In this document: in pieces, positions 35,841-44,731 of the stretch
How positions within the stretch are numbered: position 1 is the stretch's first letter
How the letters are laid out: every line of letters begins with the position of its first letter
Assembly: GCF_000142805.1 (NCBI RefSeq)
Contig: NC_013080.1
Location: 1,426,001 to 1,490,000, forward strand
DNA from: Lachancea thermotolerans CBS 6340
Taxonomy: Eukaryota; Ascomycota; Saccharomycetes; Saccharomycetales; Saccharomycetaceae
Direction of reading: 5' to 3'
DNA: 64,000 bases
Notes under the pieces: generated by a model
The model's input: only the letters and a program-made list of their open reading frames with translations
Databases searched by the model: none
What the model was told of the DNA's origin: nothing
Translations under genes and position numbers: made by a program

Positions 35841-36758
35841 ATGATAAGAGCACTCGCAAGGGGGGCTACTATTCCAAGAAGCTTCCATTATATTCAATAC
35901 TATCAGAAGAGAAATCTCCTCACCCATGGTCTGAAGAAGAAGCATATCCCACCTTATAAAACGATATTAGCATTAGGTGCGGGTGCGTTTATCTCTGGCC
36001 TTTTCATGCTGCAAAAAGATTCCATAACGAATGACGCTGGACCCATTGAAAATAGTGAGAGCTCAGTTGAGGTTGATAAGTCCGTTTCACCCTTCACTGT
36101 TGTTTTGTCCCCTCCTGAAACTCTTTTAACCACGAAGTACACACTGTTGGGGTTTGGGCCACGATCTGTCACGTTCTTGGGATTCAAGGTCTATGCGCTC
36201 GGCATTTATGTTGCTAATGAAGATCTACCTCTCATACCGAAAATTTTGAATCCAACTTATTTGTGCAAGGCCTTTTTAGACACCGACAGTGCGAAGTCAC
36301 ACTCAGAAAATGTTGGGGCCGCTCTCAAAGACGCAACTAAATCAAGAGTTCTTGTTGGCAGCCTCATCGACGGAGGTGTTAGATTTATGGCTAAAATAAC
36401 TCCCATCAGAAATACCGACTTCAACCACTTGAAAGATGGGCTTGTAAAGTCCATTTTGAATCACCCAGAATGCCAAAAAAATCAAGAAGCAGTTTCTCGC
36501 GGCCTACAAGAACTGAAAAATGCATTTACAAGAAAAGGCTCTGTCCCAAAAAATGATGACTTGATTATCGAGCTACAAGCAAATGGATCGCTCCAACTCT
36601 CTTACAGGTCTCGCAAACAAAACGAGTGCATGATGTTGGGACGAGTTGACGAGCCTTTGATAGGAAAATTTTTGTTTAGCCAGTACTTGGGTGGCGATAA
36701 ACCACTAAGTCCTCCAACAAGAGAGACTTTCGCGCAGAAGGTCAAAACTCTAGTATAA
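35841..36758 (+). CDS. Aim18/Aim46 mitochondrial chalcone-isomerase-fold protein
   Basis: 305 aa (S. cerevisiae Aim18 321, Aim46 310). The N terminus is a basic presequence (MIRALARGATIPRSF) followed by a hydrophobic segment (ILALGAGAFISGLFML) that would anchor it in the inner membrane. The chalcone-isomerase-like domain begins near residue 95: LLGFGPRSVTFLGFKVYALG and IYVANEDL. The enzymatic function of this yeast family is unknown. S. cerevisiae has two tandem genes here, YHR198C and YHR199C; this genome has one, so I do not choose between the symbols. It ends only 28 bp from the convergent pseudouridine gene. Confidence 0.9.
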   Translation: MIRALARGATIPRSFHYIQYYQKRNLLTHGLKKKHIPPYKTILALGAGAFISGLFMLQKDSITNDAGPIENSESSVEVDKSVSPFTVVLSPPETLLTTKYTLLGFGPRSVTFLGFKVYALGIYVANEDLPLIPKILNPTYLCKAFLDTDSAKSHSENVGAALKDATKSRVLVGSLIDGGVRFMAKITPIRNTDFNHLKDGLVKSILNHPECQKNQEAVSRGLQELKNAFTRKGSVPKNDDLIIELQANGSLQLSYRSRKQNECMMLGRVDEPLIGKFLFSQYLGGDKPLSPPTRETFAQKVKTLV

Positions 36759-36786
36759 AAAAAAATTAACCTATAAACGCATGACT

Positions 36787-38979
36787 TTACGGGAGTCTCG
36801 CCAAATTTTCACTGACTGCCCCACAATCTTCAACTGTTAGCTTGGCCCCTAATTGTGCACGTCTAGTGCACTCATACCTCTGGAGGGGTTCCGCGTCAAA
36901 TATATCGCCTTTAAAACATATTTCATTTGACAACACACCAAGTAATGTGTCGCCCGCACCAGTTACATTCTTTACAACACTTTTTTCAGGAACTTCATAG
37001 TGCTCAAACAGAACCCCTCTTTTCTTACCGTTAACCTGTAAACCTTCAGCTAAGAATGAAAAGTTCGCCAATGATGCCTTGCCTTTAATGTCGGACATAC
37101 AGTCCTTGACAGTCACAAGGAAAAGTCCATTTGCTCCATCCTTAATTAGTATATTCGGAAAATAGGGAAGCAGGTAGCAGGCCATCTGTAAAATACCTTT
37201 CTTTGTTAGTTGTTGCATAACGGCTGGGTTTTCACCGGATCGAAGCTTCTTGAGGGCCGCGTCAATTTGCAATGAATCTAAAACGGGAAACCACTTGTTT
37301 ACGTCAAATTTGTTTGCTTCCTTGAAGGCCTCAAATATGCTCTCAAGCTCTGACACTGTTGGCGTGATTGTGTAGAACCTATGATCCGGAAAAGGGCTAA
37401 GATTGCTCAATTGGCTTAGCTTTCGGGCTTTCGTATCAGAAGTTGGCTCAAATATTAGCTTGTATCCTAATTTCTCCTGGAGCACCATCAGCAGATTCAG
37501 GACTTCAACTGAGACATTTGCATCTGCAATCACTACTTTAGGGGCGAGGCTCTCTAAGCGGTCGGACACATATGATGGAGGCAGTTTTGCAATTATGTCC
37601 ATGTCTGAGCATGCTACCACAAGCTCGCCCCCACTCGAGTGAACTGATAGGTATTGTGCGGTTGGATTCTTATCATCCCGGTAAATAGTTTTTGAATTCA
37701 ATTTCATCTTTTCGCAAATAGCCGACCCAGAGAGGTCATTCCCCAAACTTGATACCAAGCTTGTGGACACACTTTGATACCTATTGGATAAATGGGCTGC
37801 CAAGGCCACATTGTAGCCAACGCCTCCTATCGCTGAACCAATTTTTCCCGGGTTTGAATCAGCCATACGGATCTCATTTAAAGATGAGCAGTGTGTATCC
37901 AGGGCAATTGCGCCAACAACAGCGATATTCAGTTTTTCAGAGTTCACACGTTCATCTGCTTGGATTCCATCGTAAACTCCGGAAGGCTGGAAATATGTAA
38001 GATTCTTATCTGGGGACTGCAATTTAGAAAGCTCACAGGCTATTTGGGAGCCAGCTTTAGCGTTGTTCATAACGAAATCAATATTACTACTCACAGATAG
38101 CCCATTGGTTTTGTGAGCAATTTCGGAAAGTAGGAATGGTGTTAGCTGCTTACCTTTAATTCCCATTTTCTCTGCTTTATGAGAAGCTTTATCGATAACA
38201 GCCTCGATAAACGAGTCCTCCAGAGCCACTTCCGGCGGGGGTGGGATGCAGAGCAAAGACCCGGAGCCAAGCCCTAACTGGTGGCCACTTTCGATAATTC
38301 GAGCTGCGTCTTTGAAAGTTTCGAAACTATAAGGGGAGGTCACATTTGATTCCCTACAGTAAAACCCGGGGACCTTGACCCCAGGAGGTCCCAAAGTGGC
38401 TACCATACACCCTTTAGTTTCTAGGAACTCCATCGTCTTTTCAATATCAAGAATAGCTTTCGGCCCAGCGCAAACAACTGCCACAGGTGTTTTGCCCAGC
38501 TCCTCAAGATCTGCGCTAATATCCATTGTAACCTCGGCTCCCCTATGCACCCCGCCTAAACCACCTGTTGCAAAAATCTGGATGCCAGCCATATGTGCGA
38601 GTATCATAGTGCTAGAAATGGTGGTGCCTCCAAATAAGTTATTGGCCATGGTATAGGCAATGTCGCGTCGCGACACCTTGTTTATCGGGAGGCTTCCTGC
38701 TGAGCCAGCCAGTTGCTCAATTTCATGAAGAGATAGACCGACCTTCGGAACGCCATTCATAAATGCAATGGTAGCAGGAACTGCATGGTTATTCCTAATT
38801 ATTGACTCGGCATTTTTGGCCATTTGCATGTTTTGGGGAAAGGGCAATCCATGTGTAATGATAGTTGATTCAAGAGCCACCACTGGTTTCCCAAGGGACA
38901 ATGCACTTCTGACCTCGTCAGATATACAAAGTTTCCTAGCAAAGCCTCTCAGGCCCAAGGCCTTGGCAGATTTAAGCAT
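36787..38979 (-). CDS. Pseudouridine-5'-phosphate glycosidase / PfkB-family pseudouridine kinase fusion
   Basis: 730 aa from the ATG at 38979. Residues about 22-325 are a PsuG/indigoidine-synthase-A-like domain (VVALESTIITHGLPFPQN, ATIAFMNGVPKVGL, SRRDIAYTMANNLFGGTTIS, FATGGLGGVHRGAEVTMDIS). Residues about 345-725 are a PfkB sugar kinase: the GG motif IGGVGYNVALAAHL and the closing anion-hole motif KNVTGAGDTLLG with its catalytic Asp. In the known pathway the kinase phosphorylates pseudouridine and the glycosidase splits the C-C bond to uracil and ribose-5-phosphate. A similar fusion exists in Schizosaccharomyces pombe (C1861.05). The first 20 residues are basic, lack acidic residues (MLKSAKALGLRGFARKL) and look like a mitochondrial presequence. 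S. cerevisiae has no orthologue as far as I know. Divergent from TTI2, 105 bp apart. Confidence 0.93.
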   Translation of the reverse strand: MLKSAKALGLRGFARKLCISDEVRSALSLGKPVVALESTIITHGLPFPQNMQMAKNAESIIRNNHAVPATIAFMNGVPKVGLSLHEIEQLAGSAGSLPINKVSRRDIAYTMANNLFGGTTISSTMILAHMAGIQIFATGGLGGVHRGAEVTMDISADLEELGKTPVAVVCAGPKAILDIEKTMEFLETKGCMVATLGPPGVKVPGFYCRESNVTSPYSFETFKDAARIIESGHQLGLGSGSLLCIPPPPEVALEDSFIEAVIDKASHKAEKMGIKGKQLTPFLLSEIAHKTNGLSVSSNIDFVMNNAKAGSQIACELSKLQSPDKNLTYFQPSGVYDGIQADERVNSEKLNIAVVGAIALDTHCSSLNEIRMADSNPGKIGSAIGGVGYNVALAAHLSNRYQSVSTSLVSSLGNDLSGSAICEKMKLNSKTIYRDDKNPTAQYLSVHSSGGELVVACSDMDIIAKLPPSYVSDRLESLAPKVVIADANVSVEVLNLLMVLQEKLGYKLIFEPTSDTKARKLSQLSNLSPFPDHRFYTITPTVSELESIFEAFKEANKFDVNKWFPVLDSLQIDAALKKLRSGENPAVMQQLTKKGILQMACYLLPYFPNILIKDGANGLFLVTVKDCMSDIKGKASLANFSFLAEGLQVNGKKRGVLFEHYEVPEKSVVKNVTGAGDTLLGVLSNEICFKGDIFDAEPLQRYECTRRAQLGAKLTVEDCGAVSENLARLP

Positions 38980-39084
38980 CACTCAACAGTTTATACTATA
39001 TGTTTTTCGATTATTTCACTTTCGAGCTTCTGGTCTCTCATCTCAGAGACTCGTGATTCAAGAAGTACAGAAGATAAAACTGGA

Positions 39085-40347
39085 ATGGACCGGGACAAGA
39101 GCATCACTACGTTCATTGGTAACGTTGGCAGTTCTCTTGACTACAAGCCCACAGCAGAGGAACTTTCCGATGTTTGCGATCAACTCTTAAAGGAGCACAC
39201 TCAAATGAGCTCAATTGGGATAGCTGCCGCTATAAAGAGCATCACCTTTTATTGCTTAGACAAAAGACTGAACGGTGAAATAAGGCAAGGTTGTCTGGAA
39301 TGTATTAAAGCCGTCATGAATGCAGAAGTATGGGCAATTTTAGCTGAGGATCTGCGAGCAATGCTCATACAACTTAGAAATAAACAGATTTCCGCTGCAG
39401 GCCGGCTAAAAGGCTCCAATACGTTAACATTAAGGCCAACAAAAGGATTTAGCCTGCAAGAAGACAAAGTCCGCAACGCATGGCAAGAAAATGGTGGCAA
39501 GAGGTCGATACCGTTGTTTTATGTCGTCCTTGCACACATAGAACACCGTAATATTTCATCGAACCTGTGGTGGGTCACGCCAGGTATTCTGAACTTGATG
39601 GATGACACTACTGATCTTGAGGGAATTAAACTTCAGGGTGTTGTTTTGTTGAGGCAGTTTCTCACAGAATCAATAGACCTCACAGACGCTAATCATTTTG
39701 ATTTCGCAAACACTGGTCTATTCGAAATATTCGATTCTTCGCTAAAATCCCTGTGGTACCACTTTCCGCCCTCAACAGAACCTATTTTAACTGCAAAGAT
39801 CTGGGATTTGGTTTTTTCTACGTACATCCCTCTTTGCAAAGCTCAGTTTGCGAAAGACTGCGCTTCTTATGATCTTCACGTTAGCCAGTTCATGTCAGAA
39901 ATTTTATTACAGGCAACACTGCCTCGAATAGCTGCTGATTACAAGGACTTGACGGTGCAAGTTTTGCAATACATGGACACGATTTTTGACATTCTAGGCC
40001 CAAAATCTGTTGTGCACCTACAGAGGGTCATATTCAATATTGGTGAACACATCATTCGCAACGCATTTATCACACTTTTCATGCCACTTGTTCACCAGGT
40101 TCTCTCTACTCTTACCCACTTAGTTAGTGTCTGCCCCGAGGAGCGCATTGTCGCTCACAAATATGACCTTCTCGCATGCGCATTGATTTTGAGCGAGAAG
40201 TGCCGTCTAGAGGGCACTCTAGATGGCCGAACTAGCGCCCACCTACGAAAGTTTTTGCAGGCTCTGCAACAAAACGGTTGTATCTGGGACACAGAAGAGC
40301 GTCAAAAACTGACTTCAATGGTGGCTCACAGTTTTGAATTGCCTTAA
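39085..40347 (+). CDS. TTI2: Tti2 subunit of the TTT complex
   Basis: 420 aa (S. cerevisiae YJR136C 421). Tti2 with Tel2 and Tti1 helps fold and stabilise PIKK kinases (Tor, Mec1, Tel1, Tra1). The protein is all-helical. Family blocks recognised by position and pattern are LRPTKGFSLQEDKVRNAW, a VLAHIEHRNIS segment after FYV, NLWWVTPGILNLMDDT, and LQGVVLLRQFL. The assignment rests on length, these blocks and its place next to TIM8 and MCM22. Confidence 0.9.
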   Translation: MDRDKSITTFIGNVGSSLDYKPTAEELSDVCDQLLKEHTQMSSIGIAAAIKSITFYCLDKRLNGEIRQGCLECIKAVMNAEVWAILAEDLRAMLIQLRNKQISAAGRLKGSNTLTLRPTKGFSLQEDKVRNAWQENGGKRSIPLFYVVLAHIEHRNISSNLWWVTPGILNLMDDTTDLEGIKLQGVVLLRQFLTESIDLTDANHFDFANTGLFEIFDSSLKSLWYHFPPSTEPILTAKIWDLVFSTYIPLCKAQFAKDCASYDLHVSQFMSEILLQATLPRIAADYKDLTVQVLQYMDTIFDILGPKSVVHLQRVIFNIGEHIIRNAFITLFMPLVHQVLSTLTHLVSVCPEERIVAHKYDLLACALILSEKCRLEGTLDGRTSAHLRKFLQALQQNGCIWDTEERQKLTSMVAHSFELP

Positions 40348-40389
40348 TTTTTATGAATGGCGTTATATATACATGATACGATGATTGTT

Positions 40390-40653
40390 TTATTGAATAC
40401 TTTGAAGGCCCTTCACGATCCGGATGTTGGTATCCAAGAACCTGTTCACGCAGTTATTCAAACACGTTTCTTCTTGAGAGCTCAGGTTTCCAGAGTTCAT
40501 CGTAGTGGCACACTGCTTGAAACAGATATTGGTGAACTGGTGAATGGACATTTGGACCTTCTGCTTCGAGTTTTCAGACTCCAAAAATGTCATGATCTCT
40601 TTCTTGGAGCTTTCATCGAGGCTTGCGAGTTCGTTTTGAGTAATTGAAGACAT
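40390..40653 (-). CDS. TIM8: Tim8 small TIM chaperone
   Basis: 87 aa, exactly the S. cerevisiae length, from the ATG at 40653; the upstream open codons have no ATG. Tim8 pairs with Tim13 in the intermembrane space and escorts hydrophobic precursors such as Tim23. Twin CX3C motifs are clear: CFKQC and CLNNC, separated by 15 residues. Conserved flanks include LDESSKKEIMTFLE, KQKVQMSIHQFTNI and NRFLDTNIRIV. It is 42 bp from the convergent TTI2 stop and divergent from MCM22. Confidence 0.97.
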   Translation of the reverse strand: MSSITQNELASLDESSKKEIMTFLESENSKQKVQMSIHQFTNICFKQCATTMNSGNLSSQEETCLNNCVNRFLDTNIRIVKGLQSIQ

Positions 40654-40846
40654 GCTTGAACTTTTTATTGCTGGTTGCAACCCTTGAAGCTTTCAGTGAG
40701 CATGGTCTCTAAAATTTTTGATAACATTACTAGCATATACACACGTGACCAAGATCAAGCTATGGTACAACCTTATATATTTAATCAACATTACGACCAC
40801 ACCTTAAGAAGTGTTGTCTTGATTTTAGATTGGGGAGTTGGCATTA
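40654..40846. promoter_or_regulatory. Divergent TIM8/MCM22 promoter
   Basis: 193 bp shared promoter. A CACGTG hexamer lies at 40742-40747 and an AT-rich TATATATTTA-like stretch near 40775. No upstream gene. Confidence 0.45.
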
Positions 40847-41524
40847 ATGGACAATGATAATCAGTTATCAATCTACGTTGGGAGTGTTGAGAGAGAAATT
40901 GAAAACAAGGGCTATTTTTTGAAACAGGTACTCGATGCCATTGAAGTGCTAAAGCTCAAGCGACATGCAGACACAGAAGAATCTCACGGCTCCTGGCATG
41001 AATTTTCGAGAAAGGTAATGTTTACTTCGGAAAGATCTGATCCAATCGGACTGTGTCTTGCCTTCTGTGAAGAGCGTCTTCGTCTAAAAACGAGCAAGGA
41101 ATATCTAACAATGGAGCCGTTAGATGCTCTCAAAGAAGCGCTGAAATTTCAGAAATCCCTGAACCGGGGACTTGAATCCTTTATGGAGCTAATGAAGGTA
41201 AGAAACAAAGGCTCAGGGCCAGTGTTCGATCAAGAGACCGGGGATCTTACAAAACACCAAAACTCCGTTTTATGGAGGAAGTTGCAAATATTTGTTGAAA
41301 ACTTCTTAGCAATTGACACATCTTCCGAATCGACGGAAGCAGACATTGTTGCCGGAAAGATATTTGAAGTTCTATCTCATCTAATAAAAGGCCAAAAAGC
41401 TGTTCAAAAAGATTGTGTGCAACAGCAGCTCCCAGGTTTTTACAGGCTTTTAATAAAAACTAAATGTACATACACTGACAATGAGGGCTGCGTCAGATTG
41501 ATTTTTCACGAAAGCGCGCTCTGA
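40847..41524 (+). CDS. MCM22: Mcm22 inner kinetochore protein (CENP-K type)
   Basis: 225 aa from the first ATG (S. cerevisiae YJR135C 239). Mcm22 with Mcm16 and Ctf3 belongs to the Ctf19/CCAN complex at centromeres. The protein is short, charged and helical with a heptad-like N terminus (YVGSVEREIENKGYF). Sequence conservation of this family is low, so the call depends largely on size and on the TIM8-MCM22-SGM1 context of S. cerevisiae. It ends 11 bp from the convergent RIX1 stop. Confidence 0.78.
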   Translation: MDNDNQLSIYVGSVEREIENKGYFLKQVLDAIEVLKLKRHADTEESHGSWHEFSRKVMFTSERSDPIGLCLAFCEERLRLKTSKEYLTMEPLDALKEALKFQKSLNRGLESFMELMKVRNKGSGPVFDQETGDLTKHQNSVLWRKLQIFVENFLAIDTSSESTEADIVAGKIFEVLSHLIKGQKAVQKDCVQQQLPGFYRLLIKTKCTYTDNEGCVRLIFHESAL

Positions 41525-41535
41525 GCTAAATTGTT

Positions 41536-43830
41536 CTAGTCTTCGTCATCCTCGCTTACGTTTATCTCTGGAATTTCGAATTCTGACTCACCGCCACTTT
41601 CTTGATCCTCATCGACTTTGACCGTCGTCTCTTTCTCCTGGATAAATTCAACAGGAATAGACGCCACTTCAGTTTCGGCTTTTTCCACTGTCGTGAGAGT
41701 TTCTTGCTGTTGAGCTCCGTTGTGCATTACTGTTGCGAGAGCCCTCTTTTTGAAGACTTTTTCTGGCTCTTCACTTATTAGACGTTTCACGTTTCCATTC
41801 ATCGTCGACTCGTAATATAATGAAGAGTGATCTTTTATGTTTTGCACTTGGTTTCCGCGGGAGCTGACGGCTTCTTGTTCAAACTCGTCTTCCTTTGGCG
41901 GGGTTTCTGAAAGTCCAGAAAACTGGCCTGCATCTTCTTCATGGGCTGTGCTCGAAAGATTTCCTTGGTATGTATTCAGAGCTTCACTGGTCCTTTGAAC
42001 TGCTCCGAAGGGCAATCTGGGGTTACAGAACAGAGCAAACACATCATCCCCCTGTTTCTTCAGTAACGTTACAGCTATTGGCAAGATAGAAATTCGATCA
42101 TACCCCGGATGCAGGACTAAAGCACGCAAAAGCCTAACAAAGCTATGCGGAAGTTGACCTCTCTCTTTGCTTAGCTTCACAGAATTGCTTATGCAAAATT
42201 TGGAGATTTGAATTTGCTGAACGGAGGACAGCTTGAAGCGGGAAACAACGCTCACAAGGAAATCGTTGAGCGCATCAAAGTCCTTTAACGTGCGCACAGA
42301 AGTAAACTCCTGTGGATGAGAATACATGTCAGACATTGATCCTTTGCTTTGCTTATTAGCTTTTTTTGCTTTGTTTGAATGCTTCTGTGCACCAGCGTTA
42401 TGTTCCCCATAAAGCTGGTTTAGTAAGACCGTATCCTTCACCAAATACATTGAGGTATCGACTAGCTTAGCAAAGAGAGTTGTTTCACCCAGTGATAGAC
42501 CCAGCTGGCGTGCGTAATAATCCGCAACTTTGATCAACTCAAACATCTCGCCTTCCAGGCTTCTAACCCTGTCAAAATCAACCGAAGTGGTTCCTTTTTT
42601 CAAAGGGACGAACAGCTCTAAAGAGCTCAGGATGTTTGAGGTGTAGGGAAATGTGCATTTCCCATAATATTGAGAGGTAACTCGGAGCAAACTTATTCCA
42701 CACATTTGCAAGCACGGCAGAAGTGCGTCGACGGTGGACGTTAGTTCAGTATCACGGCGAAGTGTGCGCTGAAGGGGCAAGTAGTTCGTTGTCAAGCTAA
42801 GAACAGCCTCTGATATCTGAATGATACCGCGCAAGGGAATTCTTAATTGGAAGTGCGTGGGCTGTGAGATAAAAGCAATTGTCAGGTCACTCAAAATGTT
42901 CAATCTCTTTGCTATGGCCCACAATGTGATAGGCTTATTCAAATCGATCTCAAGAGGGGAGAAAATCTCTTCTGGCGAACCATTCCGGGGAGCCGGAAGC
43001 CCTTGCAGCAGTTTTTGCATGTCAGGATCGGCAGAAAAGTCAAGTATCTCTCCACACAAACTGATAACGGGCTTAAAGCTATACAAAACGGACATCAAAC
43101 CTTTTCTCCACTGATCATCTTGGTACGTATTGTGATGGCTTTTCGTCTCATCCTTAGCCGCGCTGCTAAACTTAGCCAAGTTCAGGAGCGCAAAATTTTG
43201 TGCAATAAGTTTTCTGGTGGCACTATCAAAGTGGAAATAATCCTTGGAAAGCAAATTCGTTAAAACCATTTTGAATTTGTTGGCGTGGGGCCTGAAAGTT
43301 GTAGTATTGCGTAACAATAACTTCCTCAAAATTGAAAGACACATTTTCGGTTCGAACTGAGACAGGTTTACTAGAGTTGAAATGATGACTGACAGTCTAG
43401 GGGTAAGCACTTCGCGGGTCAAGGCTGGCTTTCCGCGCACTAAATCGATCAGTAGTCCCACTGTACGTACCAAACAGGCCAACAAAGTCCGACCATGAGA
43501 GCTGGTGATAGTGGTTCTATAGTAGCTCGCTTTCTGCTCGAGCTTGTTGAAAGTCAAAGTCAAAAACTCGCCAGCCTGAGAACATAAAACTACCGGATTA
43601 TAGGAGCACAACACATTGATTAGATGGCATGCCTTCCACACATGGTAGTCTTCACCAGATCTGAGAAGCTTCAAAACTTTGGCGACAAAAACTGCCAGAT
43701 CTGACTTCAGAAGCTTGTCGTCGACGTACTTGGAAGAAGTGAGAGTTCTGAGGAGAACCTGAAAGTCATAGCCTGAGCACTCTTCTAAACTTTTGGAGAG
43801 TTTTGATAACGGTATAGGTTCGGATGTCAT
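41536..43830 (-). CDS. RIX1: Rix1 (Ipi2) 60S ribosome assembly factor
   Basis: 764 aa (S. cerevisiae 763). Rix1 with Ipi1 and Ipi3 acts on nucleoplasmic pre-60S particles, removing ITS2 and recruiting Rea1; it has also been linked to pre-replicative complexes. The N-terminal helical repeat region carries LLRTLTSSKYVDDKLLKSD and VWKACHLINVLCSYNPVVL. The last 150 residues are acidic and disordered (ESGGESEFEIPEINVSEDDE), as in the orthologue. A PAC box lies 57 bp upstream of the ATG. Confidence 0.92.
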   Translation of the reverse strand: MTSEPIPLSKLSKSLEECSGYDFQVLLRTLTSSKYVDDKLLKSDLAVFVAKVLKLLRSGEDYHVWKACHLINVLCSYNPVVLCSQAGEFLTLTFNKLEQKASYYRTTITSSHGRTLLACLVRTVGLLIDLVRGKPALTREVLTPRLSVIISTLVNLSQFEPKMCLSILRKLLLRNTTTFRPHANKFKMVLTNLLSKDYFHFDSATRKLIAQNFALLNLAKFSSAAKDETKSHHNTYQDDQWRKGLMSVLYSFKPVISLCGEILDFSADPDMQKLLQGLPAPRNGSPEEIFSPLEIDLNKPITLWAIAKRLNILSDLTIAFISQPTHFQLRIPLRGIIQISEAVLSLTTNYLPLQRTLRRDTELTSTVDALLPCLQMCGISLLRVTSQYYGKCTFPYTSNILSSLELFVPLKKGTTSVDFDRVRSLEGEMFELIKVADYYARQLGLSLGETTLFAKLVDTSMYLVKDTVLLNQLYGEHNAGAQKHSNKAKKANKQSKGSMSDMYSHPQEFTSVRTLKDFDALNDFLVSVVSRFKLSSVQQIQISKFCISNSVKLSKERGQLPHSFVRLLRALVLHPGYDRISILPIAVTLLKKQGDDVFALFCNPRLPFGAVQRTSEALNTYQGNLSSTAHEEDAGQFSGLSETPPKEDEFEQEAVSSRGNQVQNIKDHSSLYYESTMNGNVKRLISEEPEKVFKKRALATVMHNGAQQQETLTTVEKAETEVASIPVEFIQEKETTVKVDEDQESGGESEFEIPEINVSEDDED

Positions 43831-44516
43831 GATCCCGGACTTATGCTAGCAAACACGCGTCTATAATTGCCGTGGACTTGCGCGATGCGATGAGATGCGA
43901 GGCCTCTAAAGTGATGTTGATGCGCTGGAGAACTTTTTTTTCATCATGTATGTATGTAGTCATGTGCCCATTGAGAGTTATCGCGACGACACGAAACTTA
44001 TTCATGACTGCAGTGAACAAGAATCGTGTGGATCATCAAACGTAAGTCCCGCCAACAGTCTCCAATATAGCTTGGGAATTCATGAGCTTAAGTAATGTAT
44101 TCACTGTCTTGGGGGTATACCTCTCACCTGACGTATTAAAACACTGATCTCAATCACCCTAAAACATTCCTTCAAATAGCCAAAGTGAAGCATATATCGT
44201 GTTATTGACGTTAAAGTTCCCGATAATTTGCAGAAAATCAAACCATAAGCCCCGAGAAGAAAGATTTGGCTAGTCTCTTTGCTGACTTCGTTGTTAAAGC
44301 AAGCAACAACAAAGAAAGGTAGTCTGGCGGCCAAGCTTATGGCCACCAGGATGTGCACAGTTGTGCAACCCTTACCAAATATCAAAAGGAGGGGGGAGGA
44401 TTCCATGAAACGGCCTAAGTTAGTTATACTAAAAGAGCCTCACTTACATAGAACATATATCACATGATTAAAAAGCTGTACCAATATGTACTACAATCTC
44501 AATTCTTCATGAGTTA
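43831..44516. other. Intergenic: RIX1 promoter and tRNA-Lys upstream flank
   Basis: 686 bp. A PAC box at 43887-43896 belongs to RIX1. A minus-strand ATG frame of 101 codons at 44101-44406 has two hydrophobic stretches but no recognisable family; I do not call it a gene. No LTR remnant is identifiable next to the tRNA. Confidence 0.5.
43887..43896 (+). promoter_or_regulatory. PAC box upstream of RIX1
   Basis: GCGATGAGAT, the PAC motif of ribosome-biogenesis promoters, 57 bp upstream of the RIX1 start. It is bound by Dot6/Tod6 in S. cerevisiae. Confidence 0.75.
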
Positions 44517-44589
44517 GCCTTGTTGGCGCAATCGGTAGCGCGTATGACTCTTAATCATAAGGTTAGGGGTTCGAGCCCCCTACAGGGCT
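44517..44589 (+). tRNA. tRNA-Lys(CTT)
   Basis: 73 nt. Acceptor stem GCCTTGT pairs with ACAGGGC (one G-T pair), discriminator T. The anticodon loop has CTT for AAG lysine codons. T arm contains GTTCGAG. No intron. It matches the S. cerevisiae tK(CUU) sequence closely as I recall it. Confidence 0.97.
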
Positions 44590-44731
44590 TAATTTTTAAC
44601 GATTATGAACAGATAAATCGTCTTTGATGATCATGGAATATCAGTGCCTTGTAGATCAAGGCTGTAGACATCATGGGATTTCGAGCTATGAGCCTAGTTG
44701 TCATCAGTCTCTGGCATTGACCCTTGCCTTG

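Noticed and set aside
44624-44731. N-terminal extension of SGM1 from the ATG at 44627.
   Set aside because: The family start MSxxKKLSIEERLSLA begins at 44732, and the extension is unlike orthologues and begins only 38 bp after the tRNA.
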